Assembly: GCF_949628265.1 (NCBI RefSeq)
Contig: NC_088789.1
Span: 2,170,001 to 2,234,000 of the forward strand
Direction of reading: 5' to 3'
Origin: Cloeon dipterum
Lineage: Eukaryota > Arthropoda > Insecta > Ephemeroptera > Baetidae
DNA length: 64,000 nucleotides
Under the pieces are notes generated by a model that was not told the origin of the DNA, ran no database searches, and worked only from the letters and a program-made list of their open reading frames with translations. This document shows, one piece after another, positions 21,728 through 32,503 of this stretch. Every line of letters begins with the position of its first letter. Within the stretch, counting starts at the first letter, position 1. The position numbers and the translations under genes are program-made.

Positions 21728-23018
21728 AAAGGAACTGGTTTGTCGCATCTGCCTCATCAGAACAACAGACATGCAGGCCCACATGATCGCAAATCACTCG
21801 CAAAATTTAAATGTCAAGTGTGGACTTTGCAACAAATTGTTCACCGGAATGGCCACCTTCCAAGCCCACATGCCGACTCACGCAAATCGAACCGAGGTGC
21901 CTGCCAAGTTTCCCTGCGACTTCCAAGATTGCAACAAGCGTTTTTTCGAGAAAGAACACTTGATGCTGCACTTGAAGCACGAGCACAAAATCAAAGACAA
22001 AAGGCTGATATTTGACTGCAGCTTCTGCGACCAGGTTTACGCCCGCAAGACGAATTTTGTCGACCATATGAGAATTAAGCATTACGCCATGGATTGCGTG
22101 GTTGCCATCTCACCCGCGAAAATGCTCAGCTCGCTCGACGGCCACTTGAAGTGCAATTTTTGCCCTGAGAAATTCTCCAGCAGAGCGAACCTGGAAACGC
22201 ACATCATGTGGCACCTGCGTTGCATGAGACAAAGCAACGGGATATTTATATTCGGATGCGTTTTGTGCCCTTACAAGAGCAAGAAATACCGCACAACTGA
22301 AAGGCACTATCGTGATTCGCACAAAATTGATTGGCCCTTTTTCCTGTTCGAATGCGATTATTGCCCCATGGGCTTTATTCACGAGAGCAAGTTTGTGCTT
22401 CACATGGATCAACACAATGGTAAAAAATACAATTGCGACCATTGTGACAAATCTTTTAAATGCAAAGACGGCATTTATAGACATATATTAAGAAAGCACG
22501 TTACTGAGAATCAATGCAGATTTGTTTGCGAAACGTGCGGTGCAAGGTATTACGAGAAGTCTAAATTTGAAGACCATACAGCACGTCACAGCAATGACAG
22601 ACCTTATAAATGCTTGCACTGCGATTACACCACTTTCAGAGAAAAGTATCTGGTATTGCACAAGAAAACCCATCTCGCAAAAAGATCCAAATGCAACATT
22701 TGCAAGAAGTATTTTCTCAACCTGCCGGGGCACGTTTCCGCGAGTCACAATAAACGAGAGTTCCCTTGCCAACTGTGCGGGAAAACATTCAAAAGAAAGG
22801 CCCAATGCCAACGCCACTTGGACGCTCACTTGGGCAACAATTATTTTCCGTGTGACATTTGCGGCAAAGTGTACTCTGCTGCAGAATCAGTGAAAAAACA
22901 CAAGTTTGACAAACATGGCATCATGCCGTATGAGTGCAAAACTTGCAAGAAGGGATTTGCTAAACACATTGAGCTGAAAAAGCACAGGGCCAAGGCGCAC
23001 CGCAATAAGACCGAATGA
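21728..23018 (+). CDS. ZE15: fourteen-finger terminal exon of the ZE12 group
   Basis: The acceptor CACTGCTGTTTTTTCAG ends at 21727. The preceding intron sequence (ACCAACCC, then TTTCACTGCTGTTTT) nearly repeats that before ZE14. The 429 residues start KELVCRICLIRTTDMQAHM and keep the group plan: CX5C third finger (CDFQDC), CLHCDYTTF finger, compact CNICKKYFLNLPGH, and the tail KAHRNKTE. The ATG at 21645 lies before the acceptor and is unlikely to be used. The nearest AATAAA is at 23493. Confidence 0.88.
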
Positions 23019-23739
23019 AAATTTGTTTTCAGGAGCTGTATCGTTACCACAAAGTAGCATAAAATTATCTCAACATGATCTGTAAAAAGTAATGACAGAA
23101 AGAGAGACTATAAAAGAGAGAGATAAATTATTTTTCAATTCCAGAGAACAAAAGAGATGCGAGAGCGATGGTCAGGATCACACACGTGCATATCGCAAGG
23201 CAATCATTAAAATAATTTGGATGGAAAATGAATCTCATGATAATAATTTATTTTTTCCTAATTTGAACTGCGGCTATCTGGACACAAGCTGTTTTCTCAC
23301 GATTAGAACGGCTTTGTTTGTAGTTTTGTAATAGAAGCGAAGTAAAATCACGTGCCAAATATTTTGCCATGTTAAAGAGCACTAAAAAATGGTTCCTAAT
23401 TTAGTTATCACAGGTGTAAGAAAATATACCGATATTTCGTTGAACGATAAATTGTCACGTTGTATCAATTGATGTTAATATGACCTAGGAAAAATAAAAC
23501 CATTGATTTTCCCGAACAAATTCTTGCAGTTTCCTTGCACGCGATGCAAACAAAAAGCGAAACTAGAAAGAAATACACACGAGAAGCTGCAGGGTGGAAC
23601 AAAAAGGCAAGTTGACTAACCTCTGACGAATTATAGAATTGCATTAACCGGCGAACTGATTTGATACCTATTTTTGACATGAACAAACAAAAAAAAAACA
23701 AATACCAAGCAGGCAGATCTGAGGAATGCGTTTTTTCAG
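23019..23739 (+). other. Gap between ZE15 and ZE16
   Basis: AT-rich spacer with one AATAAA (23493). A 79-codon frame at 23092 is low-complexity and has no recognisable domain. No start exon for ZE16 is visible. Confidence 0.5.
23711..23739 (+). promoter_or_regulatory. Conserved pre-acceptor motif before ZE16
   Basis: AGGCAGATCTGAGGAATGC then GTTTTTTCAG. It matches the sites before ZE17-ZE20 and, in part, ZE9 and ZE23. Confidence 0.5.
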
Positions 23740-24658
23740 GGCGTGGCTGCCGAGAAAGTGCGAGATGTGTGGCGAAGCAGGCCACGATGAGAGAGACCAC
23801 GGCGACCTTACGCCCCTCGAGTGCGACTGGTGCGAGCAGCTGCTGTGGACCAAGCACCAAATGGAGAGCCACCAGCGGCGGCACCTGCGCGAGGCGAACA
23901 AGTCGCGCGGCGTGGGCCGGCCGCGGCGGCGGCCGCTGCACAACGGGCCCTTCCCGTGCAGCATCTGCGAAAAGACGTTCAAGCACCAGGGCCAGGTGAA
24001 GATCCACATGCGGCTGCACACGGGCGAGCGGCCGTTCGCGTGCAGTCAGTGCGACAAGGCGTACGCGACGCGCAACAGGCTCAACCTGCACGTCAAGCGG
24101 ACGCACATGGTGCTGAAGAAGGAGCACAGCTGCGAGGTGTGCGGCAAGCAGTTCGAGAACCACAGCACGCTCATGTTCCACCGCAAGATCCACTTTCCGG
24201 ACTCGCGCACCGAGAAGTGCGAGGTGTGCGGCTGGAGCACCTACAGCAAGGGCAACCTCAAGAAGCACATGGCCACGCACGCCACCGAGCGGCCCTACGT
24301 GTGCGACGAGTGCGGCAAACGCTTCACCGAGAAGTTCATCCTGCAGAAGCACCGCGAGGTGCACCGGCCCGACCGGCAGGTCTTCAAGTGCCACCTGTGC
24401 GAGAAGACCTTCTCGACGCAGCACTCGCTCAAGAACCACGTCAAGCGGCACCAGGGCCTGCTCAACTACGAGTGCGACCTGTGCGACGCGGCCTACTCGC
24501 AGATCAACTACCTGCTCAGGCACAAATGGGAGAAGCACAAAGTCATGCCCTACAAGTGCGAGACGTGCGACAAGGGCTTCACGCACCTGCGTCTGCTCAA
24601 GAACCACTGCATCGAGGAGCACTTCCGCGGCGACGTCATTCACGAAGTGCCCTCCTAA
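23740..24658 (+). CDS. ZE16: GC-rich terminal exon, about nine fingers
   Basis: The acceptor GCGTTTTTTCAG ends at 23739. An ATG just before it (23726) is in frame but sits inside the pre-acceptor motif. The 305 residues begin AWLPRKCEMCGEAGHDERDH, an atypical Cys/His cluster, then CDWC and eight regular fingers with HTGERPF-type linkers. Finger CEVCGWSTYSKGNLKKHM marks the GWSTY subfamily. Third codon positions are nearly all G or C. No AATAAA is close; ATTAAA occurs at 24879 and AATAAA near 25100. Confidence 0.86.
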
Positions 24659-25208
24659 AACTTGCATTTTTAAAATCAGGACATTTACAAAAACAATTAA
24701 TCGCCTTAAGGACAGAGAGACAATTTTAACGTTTTAGATTTTAATTTACCCTTTACGAACTAGTATTTATCATACTAGAGAATTTCTCGTTCCTTGTATG
24801 TGCATGTGGTTAAGATCGTTCAAATGAACTACGTTTAAAAAGTGACGATAAACATCAGTTTTACTGTACAGTATTGCAATTAAATTAGCAAATGAAGCTG
24901 AGAACACTGTTTCACTACTAGTATAGTATCCCAAATTTTAAGGAATAATATAATGCAGCTTTAAGTAAGATAAAAAATTATTAAAATATTTGATGATTAC
25001 AACGGAGACTTATTTTCATAAAATATTATTTTTATCAGCCCTACATCCTTAAAATATCTGGAGAAAAGCAGGAAAGTGTCGATGGTTTCAGGCGGAGAGA
25101 GGAAATAAAAATTTGAGACTTTGAGACTGAGGAGATAAAAAATTGATAGTTTGAGAAATTTTAAATGAAAAAAACAGGCAGATCTGAGCAACGCACCCAT
25201 TTTTTCAG
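24659..25208 (+). other. Gap between ZE16 and ZE17
   Basis: AT-rich 3' untranslated and intronic sequence with no coding content recognised. The last 33 bp (25176-25208) carry the conserved pre-acceptor motif. Confidence 0.55.
25176..25208 (+). promoter_or_regulatory. Conserved pre-acceptor motif before ZE17
   Basis: AGGCAGATCTGAGCAACGC followed by CCATTTTTTCAG. The motif is conserved with ZE16 although the exons themselves have diverged strongly. Confidence 0.5.
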
Positions 25209-26385
25209 GTGGAGGAAATCTCCCCGCGCTGAGCAGAGCAACCTTGAATCACTCACTCAGCACTCGGTGGGCCGAAGACGCCGGAAAACCTCCTTCGAGT
25301 GCCACTTCTGCAACGAAGGGTTCAAGCGGAAAAACGCCCTTCAGGTGCACATGCGAGCCCACCTGAGAGTCCTCTTCCAATGCCACCTTTGCCAGGTGGG
25401 GCTGCCGTCGCGCGGCCACGTCCGCGCCCACCTGCGTAGGGAGCACCAGGTGCACGACCTGTACCCGTGCACCATGTGCAGCCGCAAGTATCGCAGCAAA
25501 GCCGCGCTGGAAATCCACCTGCGCAACCACACCGGCGAGCGACCCTTCATCTGCCCCACCTGCGGCAAAGGGTACATCTCGTTCCACACGCTGAAGGAGC
25601 ACCAGACGACCCACAGGGAACGCGATAAGACCTTCATATGCGAGGTGTGCGGAAAAGGCTTCCCGAAAAACGCGAACTTGAAAAACCACAGAAAAATTCA
25701 CTTCGAGGAGGCTCGGACGGAGAAGTGCGAGATCTGTGGCTGGAGCACGTACTGCAAGTACCACCTGAAGAGCCACATGCTGACGCACACGAGGGAGAAG
25801 ACGGTCATCTGCCACGAGTGCGGCCAGAGTTTCATCCACCAGGCCAGTCTGCGCCACCACATGTCCCTGAAGCACAACCCCGACCGGCCACCGGACAAGT
25901 GCGGCCTGTGCGGCAAGGTGTGCAGCTCGGCCTTCAACCTGCGGAGGCACATGCTGACCCACTCGGGCATGAAGGACGTCGCCTGCGAGATTTGCGGCAA
26001 CACGTTTGCGCAGAAGTCGACGCTGATCAGCCACATGTGGATCATGCACAAGGCCCTGCCGTACAAGTGCGCCGAGTGCGACGAGCAGTTCCGGCTGCAG
26101 ATCGAACTCAAGCAGCACCGCGTCGCCGCGCATTTGAATAACGAGGAGCACGCCCGCCCTGACAAGGAACCCTACCGCTGCGAGGACTGTGGAAGGAGTT
26201 TCATCCACGAGACCAGCCTGAAGCACCACCAGGCCAAGGCGCACAACAAGTACAAAAACCTGCAGCGCCAGCAGCACATTTGCGACTTTTGCGGCAGGGA
26301 GTGTCTGTCCGCCTTCAACCTGAGGAGGCACGTCGAAAAGCACCTGCGCCAGGAGGCAAAGCAGAAGAGTTTAAATAAAACATAG
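25209..26385 (+). CDS. ZE17: twelve-finger terminal exon
   Basis: The segment begins WRKSPRAEQSN after the splice and codes 391 residues with twelve fingers, from CHFCNEGFKRKNALQVH to CDFCGRECLSAFNLRRH. Finger order and linkers match ZE23 closely (for example CTMCSRKYRSKAALEIH and CPTCGKGYISFHTLKEH), so the two are paralogues flanking the ZE18-ZE22 block. Composition is GC-rich. AATAAA at 26374-26379 lies inside the last codons, before the TAG stop. Confidence 0.88.
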
Positions 26386-27136
26386 GGTGTTGTTGCGTTC
26401 TGCCATTTTAAAATTTTTTAAATATGTGTAAAAGGGAGTCAAGTAGCATTGCTGTAAAATTTCCAAAAACTTTAAATTGATTATGATTTGATTGAATATC
26501 CATACAAATGAAAATTATGCAGTGCTTTTTACATGTTGAATTAATATTAACATGAAAATTTTACATGTTAGCGCGGGAGGATATGAAATTATGCATATAC
26601 CAGTAAAAATTGATAAAAAATTCCAAAGGTGGAAGAGGAAATTTTCGATTCCCTTGTACGGTCAGGACAAGACATTTTTTGGCTTGGTAATGGCCGAAAT
26701 AGCTATGCAAACCAGTGCTCCAATTAATTTTGGACTTGATCTCCTTGCATAATTCCTAAATTTCTCATCCTGCCTCTTCCAACATGAGAAAATGTCCATT
26801 TTAAAAATATTTTTCATGGGTTTTACATCTTGAGTTCCTATTTTATTTTTAAGTGCTACATATTATTTATCTGAATCTAGAAAAATTATACGAAAGCAGC
26901 TTGTAATCCAATATGTATAATAAAAGAAAACCTGTAAATTCAAAGCATGCATAATATGTATTTGTAGTGCAACGGATTTAACAACCTAATAGATAAATTA
27001 TCAAGACCAAATAGCTATAATATAAAATTATTAGAATTCTAAAATCATATCTCCTCGCACTCAAGCCAGCTAATCAGCTTTTAAGAATAATATTTGATAC
27101 ATAGGCAGATCTGAGCAAACACACCTGTGCTTTCAG
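26386..27136 (+). other. Gap between ZE17 and ZE18; start of the tandem-unit flank
   Basis: The first half has no recognisable content; a 66-codon frame at 26552 is unsupported. From about 26845 the sequence (for example TTATACGAAAGCAGCTTGTA) recurs at about 28655 and 30785. This marks the left edge of the duplicated unit carrying ZE18, ZE19 and ZE20. Confidence 0.6.
27103..27136 (+). promoter_or_regulatory. Conserved pre-acceptor motif before ZE18
   Basis: AGGCAGATCTGAGCAAAC then ACCTGTGCTTTCAG. It is nearly identical before ZE19 and ZE20. Confidence 0.5.
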
Positions 27137-28097
27137 ATGCAAAGAACAGGACGGCGGAAAAGACTTGGACATGGAGCGCCTCCGCTATAACTTAAGGACC
27201 GTCCTGCAAACGGACGAGAAAAAACAATTGAATGTTTTCTACGAGTGCACGCATTGCCTGTTTCGCGATCCATCTCTCGCCTCGGTCTGCGCCCACGTGC
27301 TCGAGGAGCACAATGAAAGACTACTCAAAAACGTGGAACAGGAGCATCCATGCACCGTTTGCGAGCGCATATTTAGCTCCAAGACAAAACTGCAGGTCCA
27401 CATGCGCAACCACACCGTTGAGAGACCCTTCATCTGCTCCACCTGCGGCAAATCTTTCAGAACAAAAGAATTGCTGAAAAGTCACATGAAGATGCACGAG
27501 GATCGCGTCAATTGGTTCACCTGCGAGGTGTGCGGGAAGCATTTTCCCCTGATTAGTCGCCTGAAGGCTCACAGAAATATCCACTTTCCGGAGTCTCGCA
27601 CGGAGAAGTGCGATATCTGCAGCTTTAGTACCTACCGCAAATCGCAACTGAAAAATCACATGCGGACGCACACCAGGGAGAAGACGGTGACCTGCAAAGA
27701 ATGCGGACAAAGTTTCGTCCACGCTTCCGGTCTGCTCGCTCACAAGCAGAAGCACACAGCACCCTTTTCACACAAGTGCAACATTTGCGGTAAGGCTTTC
27801 GGCCAAGCCTTCAATCTGTGGATGCACATGGCAATCCACACAGGCAAGAAGGAATTCGAATGTGACATTTGCCACAAATTTTTCACGCAGAGCTGCACCC
27901 TGATCCAACACCAGTGGCTGGAGCACAATAAGTTTCAAATGATCAAGGCATACAAGCAGGTCAAGGAGGACCGAAAAATTCAGACGCTCATTTGTGACTT
28001 CTGCAAAAAAATCTATACGATTCCCTCTTACCTAAGGAAGCACATCGAAAAGCACCTGCAAGTGGAGGCGGAGAAGAGAAATTGGACTAAATCATAA
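27137..28097 (+). CDS. ZE18: nine-finger exon of the tandem block, with an internal deletion
   Basis: The segment starts CKEQDGGKDLDMERLRYNLR, a non-finger leader shared with ZE19-ZE22, followed by VLQTDEKK and CTHC. Nine fingers are present in 319 residues. Where ZE19-ZE22 have two more fingers between the HQWxxHN finger and the last CDFC finger, ZE18 reads EHNKFQMIKAYKQVKEDRK. An in-frame loss of about 60-65 codons has fused the start of one finger's linker to the helix end of another. AATAAA at 28125. Confidence 0.87.
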
Positions 28098-28869
28098 AAT
28101 TTTGTGCATTCTGCCATAACAGCAAATAAAATGAATATAGCATTGAATAAAGTATAGTTTATTTAAACCGGCAAGATTTAATTTTCCAACTCTTGTTTAA
28201 ATATTACTGCATCCACTACTGATGAATTTAGGGATATCCATTGATTAAGTTTAGTTGCAGTTGGTTCTAGAAAATTAGACTTACAATTTAGACACTTACA
28301 ATTAGACCTACAACTTACAATTGGAATAATTTATGTAATTGCTAGAATGAAATCTGATGACGAGTCAGGAAAAAACTAAATTAAATTTGCAGGGTTTATA
28401 GCACTTAAAACGAAATGGTGAATATGTGAGTAGCTTTTAAAATCAGGACAAATATATTACAAAATTAAAGGGTCGTTGCAACATTAAAGGTTAAAAATGT
28501 GTAAAGGTGAAATTAAATTGGATAATCGCAAAAATGCATAATATTCTTAGCGCATTTTTTTACTTTAGTCGATAATGACGTCTTTACATATATTGAGTTC
28601 CTATTTCTTTTAAGTGATACATATTTGCTAAAATTATTCATCTAAATTTAGAAAAATTATACGAAAGCAGCTTGTAATCCAATATGTATAGTAAAAGAAA
28701 ACTTTTAAATTCGAAGCATACATAATATGTTTTCCTAGTGCAATGGATTAAAAAACCTGATAGAAAAATTATTAAGACCAAATAGCTATAATATTATATT
28801 ATTCGAATTTTAAAATCATTTCTCTTCGCACTCATACCAGCTAAATCAGCTTATGAATAATATTTGACA
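28098..28869 (+). other. Duplicated flank between ZE18 and ZE19
   Basis: Contains the ZE18 poly(A) signal and AT-rich sequence. About 28215-28560 recurs after ZE20 (32625-32900) and in part after ZE21 (34805). The part from about 28605 recurs before ZE18 and ZE20. These shared flanks delimit tandem segmental duplications of roughly 2 kb. Confidence 0.7.
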
Positions 28870-28877
28870 CATAGGCA

Positions 28878-29475
28878 TAAACTTTTCAATCTTGCAATAG
28901 CTCCAATCGCAAGCTACGGAATAGAGGCGATTTGGCCATTTTTAAATCTCAAAGTCTTGAATAACTTAGAATCGTCCAAATCAAGATTCCTAAAAAGAGC
29001 TCTATCTGTATCTAAATTAATGAAATATAAATTAGCAGACACCCATTTTTTGTAAAAAAGTTGATAACTAGATTTTCACTGCCGCAGACTGACTCATTTA
29101 AAAGGTTCATGGCTAACCAGGATTTTAAGGCCTCCGAAATCGACCCGGGGTTTTTCGTCACCCCCGCCATGGTCAACCAAAATTGGAAGGGAGCCATGTT
29201 TATTAACAGACATATGTTCACGAGACACGCTTGTTACGGTTTTCACTATTTGATCTGTAAAAAATTGACCTCTCACTCCTGCGCGAGTATGAGGACTGTG
29301 AGTGCAAATTATGTGATAAACCAATCAAGTTTCTACCATTTTCTCGAATGTGACAAGAACACTTTGACACTGTGCCAAGCCGCCAAAGCAAAAACTAGCA
29401 TGAACCTGTGATTTAATTATTTTATGTTATATATGTCTGTTGTTGTACGCCTGTGGTGTCTAATAAATATTTCAT
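28878..29475 (+). mobile_element. 5'-truncated LINE fragment (end of reverse-transcriptase ORF)
   Basis: One frame (28879-29055) reads LFNLAIAPIASYGIEAIWPF then LNNLESSKSRFLKRAL, the post-reverse-transcriptase thumb segment typical of non-LTR retrotransposons. Further on, after frameshifts, MFINRHMFTRHACYGFHYLI precedes a Cys-rich end (CECKLCDKP…CDK) like the zinc-knuckle terminus of such ORFs. The fragment is flanked by the 8-bp direct repeat CATAGGCA (28870-28877 and 29476-29483), so it is an insertion. It lies immediately upstream of the ZE19 pre-acceptor motif and is inactive. Confidence 0.85.
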
Positions 29476-29478
29476 CAT

Positions 29479-29514
29479 AGGCAGATCTGAGAGCAAACAC
29501 ACCTGTGCTTTCAG
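29479..29514 (+). promoter_or_regulatory. Conserved pre-acceptor motif before ZE19
   Basis: AGGCAGATCTGAGAGCAAAC then CTGTGCTTTCAG, with a 2-bp AG insertion relative to ZE18. The LINE inserted directly next to it and the target duplication left the motif complete. Confidence 0.5.
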
Positions 29515-30676
29515 ATGCAAGGAACAGGGCGCTCTAAAAGGCTTGGACAAGGAGAACCTCCGCTCCAATTTGAAGACCGTCCTGCAAACAGACGAGAAAA
29601 AACGATTGAAAGTTTTCTACGAGTGCGCGCATTGCCTGGACCGCTTTCCAACTTTCGGCTCGGGCTGCGCCCACATGCACAAGGAGCACAATGAAAGACC
29701 ATTCAAAAACGTGGAAGAGATAGAGAAAAATTCATGCAATATTTGCGACCGCGAATTTAGCTGCGAGTCAAAACTGGAGGTCCACATGCGCGACCACACT
29801 GGGGAGAAACCCTTTCTCTGCTCCACCTGCGGCAAATCTTTCAAAAGAAAAGACACGCTGAAAACTCACATGCAGACGCACGAGGATCGCGTCAATTGGT
29901 TCAAATGCGAGTTGTGTGAGAAGCTTTTTCCCACGATACATCGCCTGAAGGCTCACAGAAACATCCACTTTCCGGAATCTCTCACGGAGAAGTGCGATCT
30001 CTGCGGCTGGAGTACCGACTGCCAATCGAAACTGAAATATCACATGCGATCGCACAGCAAGGAGAAGACGTTGAGCTGCGACGTATGCGGGGAAAGCTTT
30101 CGCCACAATTCCGGTCTCTTTAATCACAAGCAGAAACACAAACCCCCTTCACAAAAGTGCGACATTTGCGGAATGGCTTTCATCTTTTCGTTTAACCTGC
30201 GGAGGCACATGGCAACCCACACAGGCAAGAAGGAATTCGAATGTGACATTTGCCACAAATGTTTCGCGGATAAAACCACCCTGATCAACCACCAGTGGCG
30301 GAAGCACAATAATCTGCCGTACAAGTGTGACGAGTGCGACGAGCAGTTTCATCTGAGTGTCGAGCTGGAGCAGCACAGTATGCATCTTACAATTAAGAAA
30401 CAGGTCGACGATATCTCTGACAAGGATCCTTTCTCCTGCCAAGACTGCGACAGGAGTTTCCTCCACGTAAGGAGCCTAAAGTTTCACATGCTCAAGGTGC
30501 ACAACAAAGGAGGCCGAAAACCTAGCAAGCTCATTTGTGACTTCTGCAACAAAATCTATTCGGCTCCCTTTCACCTTAGGAAGCACATCAAAAAGCACCT
30601 GCAAGTGGAGGAGAAGAATCATTTGATTAAATCGGTATTCCTTGCCCCGACTCTTGCGCGGTGTAAACAAAAATAA
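29515..30676 (+). CDS. ZE19: eleven-finger exon of the tandem block
   Basis: Leader CKEQGALKGLDKENLRSNLK, then eleven fingers from CAHCLDRFPTFGSGCAH to CDFCNKIYSAPFHLRKH in 386 residues. Relative to ZE20-ZE21 the tail is extended past KNHLIKS by VFLAPTLARCKQK, as if the original stop had been lost. The stop overlaps an AATAAA at 30672. Finger five reads CDLCGWSTDCQSKLKYHM, showing the GWSTY type also underlies this block. Confidence 0.88.
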
Positions 30677-30854
30677 ATTAATAAATCATTTTCCTAATTT
30701 ACGTTTACTGTGATACTATAATGTATTATGACTAAATGTGAGATTAAACAAACCTTTATATATTATTTTTTATTTAGAAAAGTTATACGAAAGCAGCTAG
30801 TAACCCAATATGTGTAGAAAAAGAAAACCTTTAAATTTGAAGCATACATAATAT

Positions 30855-31242
30855 TGTAGCGGTTCCCGCATATCTGGCGTTAACTAAGTTTGTATCGATC
30901 TCAACCTATAGATGTCGCTATTACTATGATAAGTTTTTCTCGTTCAACCTGTATGATTCTCATTACTGACCGCTCACCCTCACTCGCAACCGGTCATGTT
31001 ACTCTCATGCTCCCTGGCCAGGAGCCACTCAAGCGAGAAGCTAATACTGATATGTAATTGTTAGACCCGAAGACTATACCGGGGTAAGACTGTTATTTTA
31101 CTGTGATAATTGTTATTAATGTTGACTTGCTATTTGCATGATTGTAATTGTTGTCTAAATGTCTAATTTCCTATCTACAATAAACCAACTACTCGAAGGA
31201 ATTCGCATATTTTGATTCCGCTGGATGACGCACCCCACAACA
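30855..31242 (+). mobile_element. Solo-LTR-like insertion
   Basis: This 388-bp block interrupts the duplicated flank before ZE20. It begins TGTAGCGGTTCCCGC and ends CACCCCACAACA, the TG...CA ends of a long terminal repeat. A TATA-poor interior carries a CAATAAACC poly(A)-like signal near 31180. Flanking unit sequence resumes at about 31245, but roughly 90 bp present in ZE18 and ZE19 flanks is missing, and no target duplication is seen. It could alternatively be another transposon fragment. Confidence 0.45.
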
Positions 31243-31322
31243 TAAAAATATTAGAATTTTAAAATCAAATCTCCTCGCACTCATGCAAGCTAATCAGCTT
31301 TTAAGAATAATATGTGACACAT

Positions 31323-31356
31323 AGGCAGATCTGAGCAAACACACCTGTGCTTTCAG
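31323..31356 (+). promoter_or_regulatory. Conserved pre-acceptor motif before ZE20
   Basis: AGGCAGATCTGAGCAAAC then ACCTGTGCTTTCAG, identical in form to the ZE18 site. Confidence 0.5.
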
Positions 31357-32503
31357 ATGCAACGAACAGGGCGGCGGAAAAGACTTGGACAAGGAGCGCC
31401 TCCGCTCCAACTTGAGGACCGTCCTGCTAACGGACGAGAAAAAACGATTGAAAGTTTTCTACGAGTGCGCGCATTGCCTGTTTCGCCTCCCATCTTTCGC
31501 CTCGGTCTGCACCCACATGCTTGAGGAGCACAATGAAAGACCATTCAACCTTAAGGAAGACAAACAGGAGCATCCATGCACCGTTTGCGGGCGCAAATTT
31601 AGCTCCGAGACAAAACTGGAGGAACACATGCGCGACCACACTGGTGTGAGACCCTTCCTCTGCCCCACCTGCGGCAAATCTTTCAAAACAAAAGACATAC
31701 TGAAATGCCACATGAAGACGCACGAGGAGCGCGTCAATGCGTTCACGTGCGAGGTGTGCGGCAAGCTTTTTCCCATGATAAGTCGCCTGAAGGCTCACAG
31801 GAACATCCACTTTCCTGAGTCACGCACGAAGAAGTGTGATATCTGCGGCTTTAGTACCTACTGCAAATCGAAACTGAAAAATCACATGCGAACGCACACC
31901 AGGGAGAAGACGTTTAGCTGCGACGAATGCGGAAAAAGCTTTCTCCACAATTCCGGTCTCTTTAATCACAAGCAGAAACACAAACGCTTTTCACACAAGT
32001 GCTTCATTTGCGGAAGGGCTTTCAGCATTGCGTTTAACCTGCGGAGGCACATGGCAACCCACACAGGCAAGAAGGATTTCGAATGTGACATTTGCCACAA
32101 TTTTTTCGCGCAGAAAAGCACCCTGATCCAACACCAGTGGCTGAAGCACAATAATCTGCCGTACAAGTGTGGCAAGTGCGACGAGCAGTTTCAGCTGAAT
32201 CTCGAGCTCAAGCAGCACAGGATTACCGTGCATCTTAAGAAACAGGTCGACGATATCCCTGACAAGGAACCTGTCCCCTGCCAGGAATGCAACAGGAGTT
32301 TATTCCACGAGAGGAGCCTCAAGTTTCACATGCTCAAGGCGCACAACAAGGAGGTCAAAGGAGTTCGAAAAACTCAGAAGAAGTCTCAGAAGCTCATTTG
32401 TGACTTCTGCAACAAAGTCTATGCGGTTCCCTATCACCTGAGGAAGCACATCGAAAAGCACCTGCAAGTGGAGGTGGAGAAAAAGAATTTGACTAAACCA
32501 TAA
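31357..32503 (+). CDS. ZE20: eleven-finger exon of the tandem block
   Basis: Leader CNEQGGGKDLDKERLRSNLR, then eleven fingers in 381 residues (CAHC, CTVC, CPTC, CEVC, CDIC, CDEC, CFIC, CDIC, CGKC, CQEC, CDFC). This is the fullest version of the block's array and a good reference for the losses in ZE18. The last linker carries a Lys/Gln stretch (KTQKKSQK). AATAAA at 32531, preceded by the shared 3' flank TTGTGCATTCTGCCATAACA. Confidence 0.9.

Noticed and set aside
23092..23331. 79-codon + strand frame
   Set aside because: AT-rich, low complexity, no acceptor in the common phase and no cysteine knuckle.
26552..26752. 66-codon + strand frame between ZE17 and ZE18
   Set aside because: No domain, no homologous segment in the other duplicated flanks, and codon use like surrounding intron.
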